NCBI GenBank assembly: GCA_016199025.1
Contig: JACQHM010000073.1
Location: 1 to 15,767, forward strand
Direction: 5' to 3'
DNA length: 15,767 nucleotides
From: Candidatus Methylomirabilota bacterium
GTDB lineage: Bacteria; Methylomirabilota; Methylomirabilia; Methylomirabilales; JACQHM01
Under the pieces are notes generated by a model that saw only the letters and a list, made by a program, of their open reading frames with translations, was not told where the DNA came from and ran no database searches. Of this stretch, positions 1 to 6,711 are shown in pieces (positions within the stretch are counted from its first letter, which is position 1; each line of letters starts with the position of its first letter). The position numbers were made by a program, and so were the translations under genes.

Positions 1-552
1 GAAGTGATAATCCGGGTTCCTGCCTAAGAGGTCACAGATCTCGAAGGCCCCTGTCTTTTGACCTTCGATCCGGTAGGGGTTGATGGAGTTGACCAGAAAG
101 ACAGGGTAGCAGGCGGAGATCTCCCGCACGATCCGTAAGGCGGCGTCGAAATTCCCCTGGACCTGGAGGACCTTCGCCCCGTGGATCCTGGCCTGGGAGA
201 GTTTTCCCAGGGCAATGGCCCCCTGGGGGATGAGGACGAAGGCCTTGATCCCAGCCCGGGCCGCGTAGGCGGCTGCCGAGGCAGAGGTGTTCCCGGTGGA
301 GGCACAGATCACCGCCTTGGCCCCCTCCTCCAAGGCCTTGCTGATCGCAACGGTCATCCCCCGGTCTTTGAAAGACCCGGTCGGGTTCGCCCCCTCCAGC
401 TTCAGATAGACCTTGACGGGAAGCCCTAACGCCTCACGGAGATGGTCGGCCCTGATCAGCGGCGTGTTCCCTTCGTTCAGGGTGATCACAGGGGTCCGGT
501 CGCTGACCGGCAAGAATTCCCGATATCGATGGATGATACCTTTCCATTCCAT
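1..552 (-). CDS. thrC: Threonine synthase (partial, N-terminal 184 residues)
   Basis: The 3' part runs off the left edge; 184 codons are visible from ATG 552. Threonine synthase converts O-phosphohomoserine to threonine with PLP. The N-terminus MEWKGIIHRYREFLPV, then VITLNEGNTPLIRA, is the bacterial type II-like pattern. The PLP lysine is K62 in PTGSFKDRGM, the phosphate-binding S-x-G-N-T is STGNTSASAAAYAARAG (85-101), and FLVNSINPYRIEGQKTGAFEICDLLG is the conserved segment leading to the second domain. No Shine-Dalgarno is visible upstream because the leader is an AT-rich heptamer hairpin. It sits downstream of hom, as expected for one pathway. Confidence 0.95.
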   Translation of the reverse strand, partial: MEWKGIIHRYREFLPVSDRTPVITLNEGNTPLIRADHLREALGLPVKVYLKLEGANPTGSFKDRGMTVAISKALEEGAKAVICASTGNTSASAAAYAARAGIKAFVLIPQGAIALGKLSQARIHGAKVLQVQGNFDAALRIVREISACYPVFLVNSINPYRIEGQKTGAFEICDLLGRNPDYHF

Positions 553-561
553 GGTTTGAAT

Positions 562-625
562 TTTCGATTTTAGATTTGCGATTTTCGATTGAAAATCGAA
601 AATCGGCAATCGGCAATCTGAAATT
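562..625. repeat. Inverted heptamer arrays in the hom-thrC gap
   Basis: Left half: TTTCGAT, TTTAGAT, TTGCGAT, TTTCGAT (562-589). Right half: GAAAATC, GAAAATC, GGCAATC, GGCAATC, TGAAATT (591-625). The two halves face each other, and an 11-bp perfect stem (CGATTTTCGAT at 579-589 with ATCGAAAATCG at 595-605) closes a 5-nt loop. Further partial pairing extends outward. It fills most of the 72-bp gap between hom and thrC; AT-rich, unlike the surrounding GC-rich genes. There is no U-tract after the stem, so a terminator is not supported, and no ribosome site is visible between it and the thrC ATG. Confidence 0.9.
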
Positions 626-1929
626 TAGGTGTGGCTCCCTTCCACCCTGAGGCAGACCGTCCTCCCCGTCACCATGTCCAGCCGATCGATCTCGGCCAAG
701 GCTTTTCGCATATCCCCTTCTTGAGCTTCGTGGGTCATCATAACGACAGGGACAGTGCGCTGCTCTCTCCGCCCTTTCTGGATCACCGAGGCAATGCTGA
801 TGTGGTGCTCCCCAAGGATCCCAGAAACCTTGGAAAGGACCCCTGGCTTATCGATGGCCATGACCCTGAGATAGTAGCCTGTCCTGAGCCGGTCCATCTC
901 CTTCAAGCTAACCTCCACCGTCGTGATCTCAGGCAGATGGGGTGGCCGGGAGGGCCGTTGGTGGACGATGTTCTGGGCGATCTCCACGATGTCGCTGACC
1001 ACGGCAGAGGCGGTGGGCATCTGCCCCGCCCCCCGCCCGTAAAAGATCAAGGAGCCCGCCGCGTTCCCCTCGATCAGGACGGCATTGAAGACCCCCCCCA
1101 CTGAGGCCAGGAGGTGGTCCTCGGGGATCAACGCTGGATGGACCCGGACCTCCAGCTCCCCGCCGACCTCCTTGGCGATGGCCAAGAGCTTGACCCGGTA
1201 GCCCAACTCCTTGGCGTACTGGATGTCGGAGGGATCGACGGCTCGGATCCCTTCGATGTAGATCGAACGGAGATCCACATAGGACCGGTAGGCAATGGAG
1301 GCCAGGATCTGAAGCTTATGGGCCGAGTCAATCCCATCCACATCCAGCGAGGGATCTGCCTCGGCGTAGCCCTCCCGCTGGGCCTCCTGGAGGATCTCCT
1401 GGAAGGATCGGCCCTCCTGGGTCATCTTGGTCAAGATGTAATTACAGGTCCCGTTCACGATCCCGACGATGGAGGTGATCCGGTTGGCGACGAGCCCTTC
1501 CCGGAGGGCACGGATGATCGGGATGCCTCCGCAGACGCTGGCCTCGAAGCCCAGGTCCACCCGGCTCTTCGAAGCCGCCTCGAACAGCTCCAGGCCATGG
1601 GTGGCGAGGAGGGCCTTGTTGGCCGTCACGAGATGCTTCCGCCGATGCAAGGCCTCCAGGCAAAGCTCCCGGGTCGGGGTGATGCCGCCTAAAAGCTCCA
1701 CCACGATGTCCACGGAAGGGTCTTCAATGATCTGCTGAGGGTCGGTGGTCAGGATCTTTGGATCCACCTCGACCGGACGGGGGCTCTCAATATCCCGGTC
1801 CGCGATCCTCCTCAAGCGCAGGGAAGTCCCCACCCGATGCGCCAGGAGGGCGGCATGCTCTGAGAGGAGCCTGACGACGCCGGTCCCCACCGTTCCAAAG
1901 CCCATGAGGCCGATGTTGATAGTCTTCAT
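625..1929 (-). CDS. hom: Homoserine dehydrogenase with C-terminal ACT domain
   Basis: A 434-residue NAD(P)H-dependent enzyme reducing aspartate semialdehyde to homoserine, the branch to threonine and methionine. The Rossmann motif GFGTVGTGV is at 10-18 and K105 lies in VTANKALLATHG. The substrate/catalytic block GYAEADPSLDVDGIDSAHK carries E190, D201 and K205, spaced as E208/D219/K223 of the yeast enzyme. The ACT domain (about 351-430; YYLRVMAIDKPGVLSKVSGIL...) is the usual site for feedback by threonine. The single-function length shows that no aspartokinase is fused. It follows purL by 12 nt and precedes thrC by 72 nt, so threonine genes may share the purine transcript. Confidence 0.97.
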   Translation of the reverse strand: MKTINIGLMGFGTVGTGVVRLLSEHAALLAHRVGTSLRLRRIADRDIESPRPVEVDPKILTTDPQQIIEDPSVDIVVELLGGITPTRELCLEALHRRKHLVTANKALLATHGLELFEAASKSRVDLGFEASVCGGIPIIRALREGLVANRITSIVGIVNGTCNYILTKMTQEGRSFQEILQEAQREGYAEADPSLDVDGIDSAHKLQILASIAYRSYVDLRSIYIEGIRAVDPSDIQYAKELGYRVKLLAIAKEVGGELEVRVHPALIPEDHLLASVGGVFNAVLIEGNAAGSLIFYGRGAGQMPTASAVVSDIVEIAQNIVHQRPSRPPHLPEITTVEVSLKEMDRLRTGYYLRVMAIDKPGVLSKVSGILGEHHISIASVIQKGRREQRTVPVVMMTHEAQEGDMRKALAEIDRLDMVTGRTVCLRVEGSHT

Positions 1930-1941
1930 GAGACGCTCCGC

Positions 1942-4173
1942 TTACCGGGCGAAGAAGGTGGGGAGGGCCTCCTGCCAGGCCTTTCTCACCGCTTCGACAG
2001 GAAGATCGATGATGAACCCGGAACCTTGAAGGAGGAACCTTGAACCCCGAACCCGACCCAGCACGTGAAGAGGCACACCATGACCATCGGCGATCCTCCG
2101 AAGGGCCGGGAGGGCTTCCTCTCGGAGGGAGAGAACGATCCGGGATTGGGATTCGCCGAAGAGGAGGGCGTCGGGACGGATCCCCCTTTGAAGCTCGACC
2201 TCGATCCCGAGCAGCCCTTCAACTCCTGAAATGCACGAATCGGCTAACGCAACGGCCAGCCCCCCATCGGAACAGTCATGGGCGGAGGCGATCAGACCCG
2301 ACCGGATCGCCTCCAAACAGGCCGTCTGGACCCTCTGTTCCAGCCCCAAGTCCAGGAGGGGTGGCATTCCCCGCTCCAGCCCGTGGATGACCTTCAGATA
2401 CTCGCTCCCGCCCAGCTCCTCTCTGGTCTCGCCCAAGAGGACGACCAGGTCTCCCTCCTTTTGAAACCCCTGAGTCGTGGCATGGGAGATGTCCTCCAGG
2501 ACGCCAAGCATCCCCACGATGGGCGTCGGGAAGATGGCTTCCCCCGAGGTCTCGTTGTAGAAGCTGACATTTCCACCGGTGACCGGGGTTCCCAAGGCCT
2601 GGCAGGCCTCCGCCATGCCTTTCACGGCAAAGGCGGACTGCCACATGATCTCGGGGTGCTCGGGACTTCCGAAGTTCAGGCCGTTCGTGATGGCCACAGG
2701 AAAAGCCCCTGAGCAGACGACGTTTCGGGCCGCCTCGGCCACCGCCAGCTTCCCGCCCTCGTAGGGGTCGAGATAGACATACCGCCCATTCCCGTCACAG
2801 CTCAAGGCGATCCCTTTCCTCGTCCCCTTCACCCGGAGGACCACGGCGTCGGAGCCTGGGAGGACGACGGTGTTCAGGTAGAGCATGTGATCATACTGAC
2901 GGAAGATCATCGCCTTGGAACCGATGTTGGGAGACCCGAGGAGCGTGAGGAGAACCTCGTTGTAATCCAATGGAAGAGGGAGGGTGGAGAGATCGAGTTT
3001 CTGAACGAGATCGAGATACGCCGGCCGCTCCATGGGGCGGACATAGACGGGGGCGCCATCGACCAGGGCTTTGGCCGGGATCTCGGCCACGACCGTTCCT
3101 TTCTCCTTCACCCTTAACACGCCGTCCCCGGTGACCTGTCCGACCACAGAGGCCTCCAGGTCCCACTTCTCGAAGATGCCCTTGACCTTCCCCTCGGTCC
3201 CTCTCTTGACCACGAGGAGCATCCGCTCCTGGGACTCGGACAGCATCACCTCATAAGGCGTCATGCCCTCCTCCCGCCTCGGGACCTGGTCCAGATCCAC
3301 TTCAACGCCCACACCCCCACGGGCGGCCATCTCGGCCGTGGAGCAGGTGAGCCCGGCCGCCCCCATGTCCTGGATGCCGACGATCTCATCGGTCTCCATC
3401 AGCTCCAGACAGGCCTCGATCAGGCACTTCTCCTTGAAGGGGTCCCCCACCTGGACGGTGGGCCGCCGCTCTTCGGACCCCTCGGAGAAGGCCTCCGAGG
3501 CCATCGTCGCTCCGTGGATCCCATCCCGCCCTGTCCTGGCCCCGACATAGATGACGGGGTTCCCGACCCCTTCAGCCCTGGCCTTGAAGATCCGACCCTT
3601 CCTGACGATCCCCAGACAGAGGACGTTGACCAGGGGGTTGGGGCCGTAACAGTCGGCGAAGAAGCACTCCCCCCCCACCGTGGGGACGCCCACGGCGTTC
3701 CCGTACCCACTGATCCCGGCGACGACCCCTGAAAACAAATACCGGTTCTTCGCCGCCGTCAGAGGGCCGAAGCGGAGGGAGTCCAGAAGGGCAATAGGCC
3801 GCGCTCCCATGGTGAAGATGTCCCGGATGATTCCCCCGACTCCCGTAGCCGCCCCCTGATACGGCTCGATGAAGGAGGGATGATTGTGGCTTTCCATCTT
3901 GAAGACGGCGGCCAGATTGTCGCCTAAGTCCACAACCCCGGCATTCTCACCGGGGCCGATCAGCACCCGCGTTCCCTTTGTTGGGAGCTTTTGCAGGTGG
4001 ACCCTCGAGCTTTTGTAGCTACAGTGCTCCGACCACATCACGGAGAAGATCCCAAGCTCCGTGACATTCGGCTCCCTCCCGAGGATCGCCCTGATCTTCT
4101 CGTACTCCTCGGCCGTTAAGCCATGTTCGACGATCAGCCTGGAGGTGATGACCAGCTCCTTCGTCCCTGCCAT
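1942..4173 (-). CDS. purL: Phosphoribosylformylglycinamidine synthase subunit PurL (small type)
   Basis: A 743-residue small-type PurL, the ATP-dependent catalytic subunit producing FGAM from FGAR with ammonia from PurQ. Visible blocks are FSVMWSEHCSYKSSR (H50, Y53), KMESHNHPSFIEPYQGAATGVGGIIRDI (about 92-120), VQDMGAAGLTCS-like IQDMGAAGLTCSTAEM, the second repeat with LSCDGNGRYVYLDPYEGGKLAVAEAARNV and NGLNFGSPEHPEIMWQ, and HDCSDGGLAVAL near the C-terminus. Length matches small PurL from Gram-positives. The ATG start is poorly supported by a Shine-Dalgarno and lies inside the MNT gene. The segment RGSRFLLQGSGF near the C-terminus is encoded by an exact six-unit heptamer array (2013-2054). It ends 12 nt before hom. 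Confidence 0.97.
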   Translation of the reverse strand: MAGTKELVITSRLIVEHGLTAEEYEKIRAILGREPNVTELGIFSVMWSEHCSYKSSRVHLQKLPTKGTRVLIGPGENAGVVDLGDNLAAVFKMESHNHPSFIEPYQGAATGVGGIIRDIFTMGARPIALLDSLRFGPLTAAKNRYLFSGVVAGISGYGNAVGVPTVGGECFFADCYGPNPLVNVLCLGIVRKGRIFKARAEGVGNPVIYVGARTGRDGIHGATMASEAFSEGSEERRPTVQVGDPFKEKCLIEACLELMETDEIVGIQDMGAAGLTCSTAEMAARGGVGVEVDLDQVPRREEGMTPYEVMLSESQERMLLVVKRGTEGKVKGIFEKWDLEASVVGQVTGDGVLRVKEKGTVVAEIPAKALVDGAPVYVRPMERPAYLDLVQKLDLSTLPLPLDYNEVLLTLLGSPNIGSKAMIFRQYDHMLYLNTVVLPGSDAVVLRVKGTRKGIALSCDGNGRYVYLDPYEGGKLAVAEAARNVVCSGAFPVAITNGLNFGSPEHPEIMWQSAFAVKGMAEACQALGTPVTGGNVSFYNETSGEAIFPTPIVGMLGVLEDISHATTQGFQKEGDLVVLLGETREELGGSEYLKVIHGLERGMPPLLDLGLEQRVQTACLEAIRSGLIASAHDCSDGGLAVALADSCISGVEGLLGIEVELQRGIRPDALLFGESQSRIVLSLREEALPALRRIADGHGVPLHVLGRVRGSRFLLQGSGFIIDLPVEAVRKAWQEALPTFFAR
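2013..2054 (-). repeat. GGTTCNN heptamer array inside the purL coding sequence
   Basis: Six contiguous heptamers occupy exactly 42 bp (14 codons). On the plus strand they are TGAACCC, GGAACCT, TGAAGGA, GGAACCT, TGAACCC and CGAACCC, giving a GGTTC core on the minus strand. One unit is a partial inversion-like variant (TGAAGGA). The array encodes the RGSRFLLQGSGF stretch of PurL just before IIDLPVEAV. It shares period and style, though not core, with the intergenic arrays. Confidence 0.75.
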
Positions 4174-4610
4174 GTCTCTTCGTTCCTAATTTCCCACCCC
4201 GTCGGTGTCCGTACGACGTCCAGGGTCTGCTTCGTCTCCGCCGAGACTCTGAGGATCTCCTGCCAGGCCGCCTCATCCCCTAGGTAAAGGAGGATCCCAT
4301 CAGTCAGGGCCTCCCAGGCCAAGGGGTTCACCTCCCGGATCATCCTCTTGAACTGCTCCTTTCCATAACCGATGGGTTCGATCCAACCCGAATCGTCCAG
4401 CTCCTTCAGGCGGCCAATGCCTTGAAGGAAATTGACCTCTGGCTCGCGGAAGATCGCCAAGATGTCAGCATCGCTGCAGAGCAGGTAGTCTCCCCTCGCC
4501 AGAGAACCAAAGAGGAGAACGCAGATCGGGTCCTCCTTCAGGATGACACGTTCGAGGAACTGTTCGATGGCACCGACCTTTGGATAATCAGCCAACCTTT
4601 CCTTCCACAT
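4134..4610 (-). CDS. Minimal nucleotidyltransferase (MNT) of a HEPN-MNT pair
   Basis: A 158-residue protein with the polymerase-beta-type nucleotidyltransferase motif VLLFGSLARGDYLLCSDADILAIF: G35-S36, then D47 and D49, i.e. GS-x10-D-x-D. The pair of aspartates that binds Mg and the nucleotide is intact. In characterised HEPN-MNT modules the MNT protein is the antitoxin and adds AMP to a tyrosine of HEPN. The C-terminal half (WEALTDGILLYLGDEAAWQEIL) matches MNT proteins. The last 20 or so residues look low in homology, and the final 13 codons are read from the purL start region in another frame (40-nt overlap). It overlaps HEPN by 23 nt. Role in this operon is unknown. Confidence 0.87.
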   Translation of the reverse strand: MWKERLADYPKVGAIEQFLERVILKEDPICVLLFGSLARGDYLLCSDADILAIFREPEVNFLQGIGRLKELDDSGWIEPIGYGKEQFKRMIREVNPLAWEALTDGILLYLGDEAAWQEILRVSAETKQTLDVVRTPTGWEIRNEETWQGRRSWSSPPG

Positions 4611-4971
4611 ATTCGATCACCAGACGCGCGAAGGCGATGGCCTCCCTCGCCGTCTCCTCATCGTAATAATCCATCGGGGCCCCTGCCGGCCAATTGTTGG
4701 GGTAGCGGGTCGGAATGTAGTATCGATCGAGGACCCGAGCCGCCCGCTCCAACTCAGAGGGGGTATCCTCCAGGCTCTGCAGGATCGCCAACACCGAATG
4801 CCCAACCTCTAACCTCCGCCGGCTCTCGGCGAGCGCCTTGGCCGCCAATTCCGCCGCCTGCTGGGCCGAAAAGCAGGCATCTTCATAAAATCCCCCCTGA
4901 AGGTCCCATTCGGCTGATTGGAGCTTCCGCTTCGCCTGGCGAAGCCAGTCCTTGTACCGCCGCATGCCCAC
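4588..4971 (-). CDS. HEPN domain protein (likely partner of MNT nucleotidyltransferase)
   Basis: A 127-residue all-helical HEPN protein. Family signatures are YKDWLRQAKRKLQSAEWDLQGGFYEDACFSAQQAAELAAKAL, GHSVLAILQSL (57-67) and DRYYIPTRYPNN (82-93). HEPN domains paired with minimal nucleotidyltransferases form toxin-antitoxin modules (type VII HepT-MntA in studied cases), where the HEPN part is an RNase. The R-x(4-6)-H RNase motif of HepT is not evident; the equivalent stretch is RYYIPTRYP, as in the COG1895-like subgroup. The start is GTG 4971 or, two codons later, ATG 4965; neither has a strong ribosome site. It begins 3 nt after purQ and overlaps the MNT gene by 23 nt. Confidence 0.88.
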   Translation of the reverse strand: MGMRRYKDWLRQAKRKLQSAEWDLQGGFYEDACFSAQQAAELAAKALAESRRRLEVGHSVLAILQSLEDTPSELERAARVLDRYYIPTRYPNNWPAGAPMDYYDEETAREAIAFARLVIEYVEGKVG

Positions 4972-4974
4972 TTT

Positions 4975-5667
4975 CTATGCTCTTATGAGGCTCTGCACCG
5001 CCGCCTCGAACAGGAGACGGCCGTCTTCGGTGCCCAGGATGCGTTCCGCGGCCCGCTCGGGGTGGGGCATCAGGCCCAGGACGTTCCCCCAGCGGTTACA
5101 CACCCCGGCGATGTTCATCACCGACCCGTTCGGATTCGCCTCCTGGCTGATCGTCCCGTCCACCTCAGCGTAGCGGAAGATGACCTGGCCGTGCTGGTGA
5201 AGCGCTTGGAGGGTCTCACGGTCGGCGTAGTACCGCCCCTCCCCGTGGGAGATGGGCATCCGGAGGACTCGGCCCTGAAGCCCCACAACAAAGGGGGAGA
5301 GCTCACTCTCGACCCGAAGGTGCACCCACTGGCAGCGGTACTGGAGGGAACGGTTCCTAAGCAGGGCCCCCGGCAACAGGCCAGCCTCACAGAGGATCTG
5401 GAAACCGTTACAGCTCCCCAGGACCAAACCACCCTTCAACGCAAACTCAGCCACGGCCTGCATGGCCGGCGAGAAACGGGCGATGGCCCCCGCCCGAAGA
5501 TAGTCACCGTAGGAGAAGCCTCCCGGGAGGATAATGCAATCCGCTCCTTTGAGGTCCGCCTCCTTGTGCCAGATATAGAAGGCCTCATACCCCAGGACAT
5601 CCTTCAAGACCCAGGAGAAGTCCTGATGGCTCCACGACCCCGGGAACACTAAGATGCCAAACTTCAT
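4975..5667 (-). CDS. purQ: Phosphoribosylformylglycinamidine synthase subunit PurQ
   Basis: A 230-residue class I glutamine amidotransferase that supplies ammonia to PurL for conversion of FGAR to FGAM. The nucleophile C86 is in VLGSCNGFQILCEAGLLPGALL, and the catalytic His/Glu are in MPHPERAAERILG (H202, E204). ILPGGFSYGDYLRAGAIAR is the conserved oxyanion-side block. The N-terminal loop reads VFPGSWSHQD instead of the GSNCDxD seen in many members. Length is normal. The start overlaps the protease stop by 4 nt, and only 3 nt separate its TAG from the HEPN gene, placing it tightly between two accessory cassettes. Confidence 0.97.
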   Translation of the reverse strand: MKFGILVFPGSWSHQDFSWVLKDVLGYEAFYIWHKEADLKGADCIILPGGFSYGDYLRAGAIARFSPAMQAVAEFALKGGLVLGSCNGFQILCEAGLLPGALLRNRSLQYRCQWVHLRVESELSPFVVGLQGRVLRMPISHGEGRYYADRETLQALHQHGQVIFRYAEVDGTISQEANPNGSVMNIAGVCNRWGNVLGLMPHPERAAERILGTEDGRLLFEAAVQSLIRA

Positions 5668-6041
5668 GTGATCTCTAAGAGACCAGCTCTAAAGTCGAGC
5701 GAAACCCTGAAATGTTTTAAAAAGCTGAGCCCGATCAGTCCCTCGATCTCCGCGATCTCAGGAATATCGTGACAGATAACTTCGACATCCCTCACATAAA
5801 GCTCTCGAAAGCCTATCCCGGCCACTTTAAGTTTGGGAACCTCGATGACGCCGTTGGCAGTAACAATGGGGACCCGCTCTGGGACAACTGCCGGATCATA
5901 ACCGATCCCCTTCGCCACATCCCAAGAGATCGCGGTATACATAGCCCCTGTATCGAGGACCATATCCACTTCGCGGGAAGCAACGGGACCATCGATCCTC
6001 ACCCGTTGAAGTAGGATCGGGATCTCTAATCGCTGCTGCAT
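5664..6041 (-). CDS. Retropepsin-like (clan AA) aspartic protease domain protein
   Basis: A 125-residue single-domain protein with the aspartic protease hallmark V-L-D-T-G-A (D30-T31-G32), followed by MYTAISWDVA. A hydrophobic-hydrophobic-G block EGLIGLSFLKHFRVSLDF comes near residues 98-117, completing the half-site of a retropepsin fold. Such a protein would be active only as a homodimer. There is no signal peptide or transmembrane helix, so it should be cytosolic. Substrate is unknown. It overlaps the DUF5678-like gene by 16 nt and its TGA stop overlaps the purQ ATG (ATGA), an arrangement expected for translational coupling to purQ. The domain call is fairly secure, the physiological role is open. 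Confidence 0.85.
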   Translation of the reverse strand: MQQRLEIPILLQRVRIDGPVASREVDMVLDTGAMYTAISWDVAKGIGYDPAVVPERVPIVTANGVIEVPKLKVAGIGFRELYVRDVEVICHDIPEIAEIEGLIGLSFLKHFRVSLDFRAGLLEIT

Positions 6042-6265
6042 AGGAACATGGTTGCGTATCCGGGTTTGATCAAAGGCCCTGCGTATGTAACATAGACACT
6101 GTTAACACCGCGTTCTCGCAACTCCTTGTGAAGGTCTCTCCGGTCTCTGGCGTGCGCGATGACCTCCCCCTCAATCTTTGAGACGTCGTCACTTTCCTCT
6201 TTCACGAGGAAAGCAATCCACTCCCCCGCGTATTGCTGCTTGGCTTGTTCCAAAGTCTGCTGCAT
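6026..6265 (-). CDS. Small DUF5678-like protein
   Basis: A 79-residue protein. The pattern QYAGEWIAFLV...IEGEVIAHARDRRDLHKELRERGVNSVYVTYAGP resembles DUF5678, a short alpha/beta domain with a W-[IV]-A segment, a G-x-V-[IV]-A-[HS] strand, and a helix with D-x-x-x-L. The function of the family is unknown. It starts at ATG with a purine-rich GAGGTAGAGG immediately upstream, and overlaps the protease gene by 16 nt, so the two are probably made together. No signal peptide, membrane segment or metal-binding cluster is visible. The first nine bases are identical to those of the following gene, which may be coincidence. Confidence 0.6.
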   Translation of the reverse strand: MQQTLEQAKQQYAGEWIAFLVKEESDDVSKIEGEVIAHARDRRDLHKELRERGVNSVYVTYAGPLIKPGYATMFLCSSD

Positions 6266-6295
6266 CCTCTACCTCGTTGGCCAGAAGTTCTCGGT

Positions 6296-6613
6296 TTACA
6301 GAAACTCCAGTTTCTCCTCGAGCACCGACCGATGTCCCTTTCGCAGCGCCTTCACCCGTTTTAGAGAGGCCTTCCATTCCTTGTCCAAGTCGCTTTTGTG
6401 CTCATAATAGTACGAAAGGGCGTCATGGATTTGAGGAAGGGTAAGATGGGGGAGAGCCGTCAGAATCTCCTCCGGCGTCATCCCCATGACCTCGTACCGG
6501 ACCGCCACATCCAGAACCTTGATCCCCGTCCCGGCGATAATAGGCGCTCCCCCCCGAATCTTCTTATTCCTGGTAATATACGGATGTTTCACCAGTTTCG
6601 TCGTCATGCCCAT
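6296..6613 (-). CDS. DUF433 domain protein (antitoxin-like)
   Basis: A 105-residue protein with the DUF433 pattern HPYITRNKKIRGGAPIIAGTGIKVLDVAVRY, followed by MGMTPEEILTALPHLTLPQIHDALSYYYEHKSDLD. This is a compact winged-helix-like fold. DUF433 proteins often act as VapB-like antitoxins paired with a PIN-like DUF5615 toxin, but no such gene is next to it. The C-terminal 35 residues are basic then acidic (KRVKALRKGHRSVLEEKLEFL) and charged. The start could be ATG 6613 or ATG 6607. It is 98 bp downstream of purS, with no recognisable element in that gap, and 30 bp upstream of the DUF5678-like gene. DNA binding is inferred, not seen. Confidence 0.85.
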   Translation of the reverse strand: MGMTTKLVKHPYITRNKKIRGGAPIIAGTGIKVLDVAVRYEVMGMTPEEILTALPHLTLPQIHDALSYYYEHKSDLDKEWKASLKRVKALRKGHRSVLEEKLEFL

Positions 6614-6711
6614 CGCATCCTACCACCTTTGCAGCCTTTATCCTCACCCTTGAGCTTCGAGACGCCATTGGTCTTTGATCTGGGCTAACAAGAACCAAAT
6701 CAAGCTCTTTC

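Noticed and set aside
434..616. Minus-strand 60-codon frame across the hom-thrC gap
   Set aside because: It consists of the translated heptamer array and an alternative frame of thrC; the threonine synthase frame from 552 is far better supported.
562..625. Rho-independent terminator after hom
   Set aside because: The AT-rich stem lacks a downstream U-tract and is explained by two facing heptamer arrays.
4918..5652. Plus-strand open frame of 244 codons opposite purQ
   Set aside because: Antisense to PurQ with no recognisable motif; purQ fills the same DNA with complete family signatures.
6026..6265. Duplication linking the DUF5678-like and protease genes because both begin with ATGCAGCAG
   Set aside because: Identity stops after nine bases and the proteins share no further similarity, so chance is likely.
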